Assembly (NCBI GenBank): GCA_900751995.1
Contig: CAADTP010000050.1
Coordinates: 1 to 8,842, forward strand
From: Lachnospiraceae bacterium
GTDB lineage: Bacteria; Bacillota; Clostridia; Lachnospirales; Lachnospiraceae
DNA: 8,842 bases
Direction of reading: 5' to 3'
Positions 7,199 to 8,842 of this stretch are shown here, one piece after another. Position numbers and translations under genes: made by a program. The notes beneath the pieces are model-generated. The model saw only the letters and a list, made by a program, of their open reading frames with translations. It was not told the DNA's origin and ran no database searches. The number at the start of each line of letters is the position of its first letter. Within the stretch, counting starts at the first letter, position 1.

Positions 7199-7243
7199 AT
7201 CTTATCACCTTATTTTCTGCTCTGTTTTTTCCGTTACTCTGTG

Positions 7244-7423
7244 TCACATCTGATGACGTACCACCTTATATTCATCTCCGGAACGATAATACGGACATTC
7301 CTTGTAATCACTGCTCACAAAACGATAATATTCATCCTCATCCAGATTGACATCACAGTAATATTCGTCACACTCTTCATCATATGTATAGTTTGCACAG
7401 TATTCGCAGCTGGTTCCCTTCAT
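7244..7423 (-). CDS. Cys-rich acidic mini-protein, DUF6472-like
   Basis: A 59-residue protein of unknown function, common as a small ORF in Lachnospiraceae and resembling DUF6472. It starts MKGTSCEYCANYTYDEE. Five cysteines (6, 9, 18, 23 and 43) include a CEYC pair, and the middle is rich in Asp, Glu and Tyr (DVNLDEDEYYRF). The C-terminal block is CPYYRSGDEYKVVRHQM. The cysteine pattern suggests metal binding, but I know of no assigned role. A start 27 codons further upstream is possible by frame, but AGGAGA seven bases before this ATG decides for the shorter form, and conserved-looking sequence begins here. It has no signal peptide. It sits between two terminator-like hairpins and so appears to be transcribed alone. 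Its leader carries a small hairpin (GCAGGGAG and TTTCCTGC, loop AAATAC), which might affect translation. Confidence 0.8.
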   Translation of the reverse strand: MKGTSCEYCANYTYDEECDEYYCDVNLDEDEYYRFVSSDYKECPYYRSGDEYKVVRHQM

Positions 7424-7430
7424 ATTTATT

Positions 7431-7436
7431 TCTCCT
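7431..7436 (-). promoter_or_regulatory. Ribosome binding site fixing the mini-protein start
   Basis: AGGAGA on the minus strand, seven bases before the ATG at 7423-7421. It excludes the longer reading frame beginning at 7504 as the likely product. Confidence 0.75.
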
Positions 7437-7474
7437 CTCTTTGCAGGAAAGTATTTCTCCCTGCTGTTCTCCTG

Positions 7475-7480
7475 ATTATA
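7475..7480 (-). promoter_or_regulatory. Candidate -10 box for the Cys-rich mini-protein
   Basis: A perfect TATAAT on the minus strand, about 50 bp before the mini-protein ATG. The matching -35 position (7498-7503, TGGAAT) is weak and lies inside the terminator stem of the upstream coat-protein gene, so promoter and terminator would overlap. Confidence 0.35.
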
Positions 7481-7484
7481 TAAT

Positions 7485-7525
7485 AAAAAAAGGAAGAATT
7501 CCATTACTGAAATCCTCCCTTTTTT
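7485..7525 (-). terminator. Rho-independent terminator of the spore coat/ferritin-like gene
   Basis: On the minus strand, A6-GGGAGGATTTC pairs with GGAATTCTTCC-T6 through 17 bp with three G-U wobbles around the loop AGTAAT, and the T-run follows. It begins six bases beyond the stop codon at 7531. The A and T flanks on both sides could let it act in both directions. Confidence 0.88.
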
Positions 7526-7530
7526 ATATA

Positions 7531-7989
7531 TCAGAACATTCCGTTCGCAGTCTTATATTTGTAAAGCATCTCCGCATGGTTCTGCTCTTCCACCTGGATA
7601 TCAGCCAGAAGCTTCCTCACATCACTGTCTTCAAAAGCAAAAACATCCGAGTTGTATTCTCCGGAAATCAGCTTTTCTGTTCCGATACAGTCTGTTGCAA
7701 GAAAAGCATCGTGTTCCTTATCCTCTGAGGACATCACCGATGTGTAAGCAGCCTTTGGCTGGTAATCACGGCCGTCACTGTCATTACAGTTTACCTGTGG
7801 AACTGTACCGGAAAGCACCTGGCTCAGGGAATCGTAATGCTCCTGCTCTTTTTTCTGAAGAGTCTGAAATAAGCTTTTAAGCTCCGGATCCCTGGCCTGC
7901 TGTGCGTATTTTCCGTATTTTTCAATGCAGCTTTTTTCCTGTGTCTGAAGATCCTGGATCACTGTGCGTTCTTTTTCCTTTAATATCAT
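7531..7989 (-). CDS. CotF-type spore coat / ferritin-like four-helix protein
   Basis: A 152-residue protein that Lachnospiraceae genomes usually label spore coat protein (CotF family) with a ferritin-like fold. It is helical throughout. The ferritin-type spacing of metal ligands is visible: Glu18 or Glu23 in helix 1, Glu48-x-x-His51 (KEQEHYDSL) in helix 2, Glu105 (CIGTEKLISGEY) in helix 3, and Glu135-x-x-His138 (EEQNHAEMLYKY) in helix 4. Two ExxH motifs suggest that a di-iron site could still form, which classical CotF proteins need not have. I chose the second ATG because AAAGGA at 7998-8003 lies eight bases before it, whereas the ATG three codons earlier abuts that site. A sigma-E-like promoter precedes it and a strong terminator follows, so it is probably a single-gene unit expressed in the mother cell. 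A stress-related rubrerythrin-like role is the alternative. Confidence 0.75.
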   Translation of the reverse strand: MILKEKERTVIQDLQTQEKSCIEKYGKYAQQARDPELKSLFQTLQKKEQEHYDSLSQVLSGTVPQVNCNDSDGRDYQPKAAYTSVMSSEDKEHDAFLATDCIGTEKLISGEYNSDVFAFEDSDVRKLLADIQVEEQNHAEMLYKYKTANGMF

Positions 7990-7997
7990 TATGATCA

Positions 7998-8003
7998 TCC
8001 TTT
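7998..8003 (-). promoter_or_regulatory. Ribosome binding site choosing the coat-protein start
   Basis: AAAGGA on the minus strand, eight bases upstream of the ATG at 7989-7987. The earlier in-frame ATG begins at base 7998 itself, with no room for a ribosome site. Confidence 0.7.
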
Positions 8004-8018
8004 CTTTTGATAATAATG

Positions 8019-8048
8019 ATAGTATGGTTTGGAAACGCGATTTTATTC
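8019..8048 (-). promoter_or_regulatory. Candidate sigma-E (sporulation) promoter
   Basis: On the minus strand, GAATAAA (8042-8048) and CATACTAT (8019-8026) are separated by 15 bp. The first fits the sigma-E -35 pattern [GT][ACT]ATA[TA][TA]; the second matches CATACANT at seven of eight positions. Transcription would begin about 20 nt before the coat-protein ribosome-site ATG, and the -35 lies just six bases beyond the GH31 stop codon. This fits a sporulation gene but is a pattern match only. Confidence 0.45.
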
Positions 8049-8053
8049 ATGTT

Positions 8054-8743
8054 TTACGCAGTCAGTATCTCCATCAGTGCTCCGTAAAGATCCTTGTCCA
8101 GCTCCATGGACTGAAGCTCAGATAAAAGAACCGGCAGATTCTTTCCGGCTGTGATCAGCTGATATAATCTGTCCTTCAGCACAAAACCGATCTCTGCCTG
8201 GTTCAGGAAATCAAAGATACGTTTCTCTATACGATTGTCCGCTGCCTCTCCTGCGAGTATGATCTGCACCTCTGCCGCTGTGTCTGCTTCCACTTCCACA
8301 CAGATCTTCTGAAGCTTCTCTTCATATTTTACAGCAGCCTCAGTCTCTGCTCCGTTAACCAGAACCTTCACAGTATCTGTTCCTGTTTTCGCAAAATTAC
8401 AGAACTCCACGGTATAAGCTCTCTTTGCCGGGATCAGCTCTGTTTTTCCCTGTGCGGGATGAATGGTAAACACTCCCTGATCCTTTTCCTTATAATCCAT
8501 TTCCGTAAATACACAGGCACCATTTTCGTAAGCACAGGTTTCGTTGTCATCCTCATACAATCTGAAGCTTCCGTCAGCACCCGGGAATACCCGGATATTC
8601 AGGCTTTCCGGATTTTTTTCCGCCTCTGTTCCACGGATCTCATCGGTCATCACCAGAATGCCGCCTGCTTTTGCAAGAACCGGGATACTGTCCAGAGTAC
8701 GGTACATATCCACCATTCGTCCACCCTCATAGCGCAGACCTGT
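8054..8743 (-). pseudogene. C-terminal fragment of a GH31 alpha-glycosidase, cut off by an IS200/IS605-type element
   Basis: About 230 codons of an in-frame C-terminus and no start. It opens TGLRYEGGRMVDMYRTLD, then SIPVLAKAGGILVM, the proximal beta-domain of GH31 enzymes (alpha-glucosidase/alpha-xylosidase family). FRLYEDDNETCAYENG follows (DUF5110-type C-terminal beta-sandwich). The last ~60 residues, from KRIFDFLNQAEIGFVLKDRLY, look alpha-helical and resemble a C-terminal extension of some clostridial GH31 proteins. The catalytic barrel with its nucleophile and acid/base aspartates is missing, so this piece cannot be active. The frame ends exactly where the mobile-element end begins (TCAA, then ACA-GGT-CTG), so the 5' part probably lies beyond the element, outside the window. 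An ATG at 8716 could give a 220-aa product, but no good ribosome site precedes it. With the GH51 enzyme it suggests hemicellulose or xyloglucan oligosaccharide use; alpha-glucosidase is equally possible. Confidence 0.82.
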
Positions 8744-8842
8744 TTGACACTCCCCACAGCTAAAGCAGGGGGATTCTTGCTTCTCCCACTACTGCATTGG
8801 CAAACACCTTACGGTACTGCAATGTCTTACACAGTGTCCACA
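8728..8842 (-). ncRNA. 3' part of a TnpB-associated guide RNA (omega/reRNA) plus its guide
   Basis: In IS200/IS605 elements the right end is transcribed as the scaffold of the TnpB guide RNA, and the DNA just past the end becomes the guide. Here the scaffold shows a stem at 8795-8824: CATT pairs with AATG, GCA with TGC, and ACC with GGT across a GTAA (GNRA) tetraloop. The terminal CCCC/GGGG hairpin at 8752-8772 follows. The guide would start at base 8743, reading ACAGGTCTGCGCTATG into the GH31 gene. The 5' end of the RNA is outside the window and the 3' boundary (about 16 nt into GH31) is assumed from known systems. Confidence 0.55.
8744..8842 (-). mobile_element. Right end of an IS200/IS605-family (TnpB-type) element
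   Basis: Read on the minus strand, this ends GGAGAAGCAAGAATCCCCC, a TTTA-like loop, GGGG, then AGTGTCAA. That layout is the familiar right end of IS605/IS1341-type elements carrying tnpB: a subterminal imperfect hairpin (8752-8772) followed closely by the TCAA cleavage motif (8744-8747). Members transpose through single-strand hairpins without target duplication. The GH31 frame resumes on the next base, which places the junction between 8744 and 8743. The rest of the element, including any tnpB or tnpA, lies beyond the window. One minus-strand frame stays open to a TAG inside the terminal hairpin, but I cannot confirm that it is a TnpB tail. Recognition is by pattern; no alignment was made. 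Confidence 0.78.

Larger units (their letters stand above)
6928..7243. promoter_or_regulatory. Upstream region of the dehydratase operon: TATAAT box with repeated GTCTGA palindromes, then AT-rich DNA
   Basis: This 316-bp gap has no credible gene. On the minus strand a perfect TATAAT lies at 6960-6965, about 33 bp before the TTG start codon; the -35 position reads only TTCGGG (6983-6988). GTCTGTCAGAC (6967-6977) lies in the spacer. A perfect 8-bp palindrome with a 3-nt loop, ATTTTGTCTCAGACAAAAT (6989-7007), sits just upstream of the -35. A third related site, CTGTCAGACC, is at 7049-7058. All three share GTCTGA on the minus strand. A weak -35 with such sites suggests control by a dimeric regulator (inference). 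DNA at 7060-7140 is AT-rich with no recognisable signal. A large hairpin at 7146-7198 is listed separately. Confidence 0.5.

Noticed and set aside
7148..7483. 111-codon hydrophobic plus-strand frame resembling a membrane protein
   Set aside because: It runs through the hairpin at 7146-7198 and opposite the Cys-rich mini-protein; the hydrophobicity comes from reading AT-rich and Asp/Glu codons on the other strand. It has no ribosome site.
7424..7504. 27-residue N-terminal extension of the Cys-rich mini-protein
   Set aside because: It starts inside a terminator, has no ribosome site, and the AGGAGA at 7431-7436 serves the internal ATG.
8717..8842. GH31 coding sequence continuing upstream through the window edge
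   Set aside because: In frame, the bases beyond 8743 would encode ESPCFSCGECQ, which does not resemble GH31, and the DNA has the hairpin and TCAA of a transposon end.

Overview
This window looks like chromosome of a Gram-positive, spore-forming gut anaerobe of the Lachnospiraceae type (Blautia/Dorea/Ruminococcus-like; the genus is inference). Supporting signs are the moderate-GC coding sequence with strong AGGAGG-type ribosome sites, a CotF/ferritin-like spore protein, a DUF6472-type Cys-rich mini-protein, an oxygen-sensitive 2-hydroxyacyl-CoA dehydratase-type system, and intracellular plant-glycan glycosidases.

Layout. Positions 1-160 hold a densely self-complementary, probably dispersed non-coding repeat. 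A strong minus-strand terminator (160-204) follows, closing a two-gene minus-strand unit: GH51 alpha-L-arabinofuranosidase (1274-2779), then a YghZ-type aldo/keto reductase (214-1203). An AraC-family regulator (3122-3898, plus strand) is divergent from the arabinofuranosidase across a 342-bp control region and is its likely regulator. Convergent with it is a second minus-strand operon of two translationally coupled genes: an HgdA/HgdB-like 2-hydroxyacyl-CoA dehydratase subunit (5647-6927, TTG start) and an unusual fusion of an HgdB-like domain to an HgdC-type [4Fe-4S] ATPase activator (3953-5650). Its 316-bp upstream region has a perfect TATAAT box flanked by GTCTGA-containing palindromes. Next come a 59-aa Cys-rich protein (7244-7423), a terminator, and a CotF/ferritin-like spore protein (7531-7989) with a sigma-E-like promoter.

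At the right edge a GH31 glycosidase survives only as its C-terminal ~230 codons (8054-8743). Directly upstream, in its reading direction, is the right end of an IS200/IS605-family (TnpB-type) element (8744-8842), with the terminal hairpin, the TCAA end and a GNRA-capped stem of the guide RNA scaffold. The GH31 reading frame resumes exactly after TCAA, so the element appears to have inserted into the GH31 gene, and the GH31 sequence at the junction would be the guide of the element's RNA.

How the parts work together. The arabinofuranosidase and the GH31 enzyme point to hemicellulose oligosaccharide breakdown inside the cell, probably under AraC-type control. The dehydratase operon is separate: a low-potential radical dehydratase or a double-cubane-type reductase whose substrate cannot be read from this window. 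No CRISPR array, tRNA or rRNA was seen.
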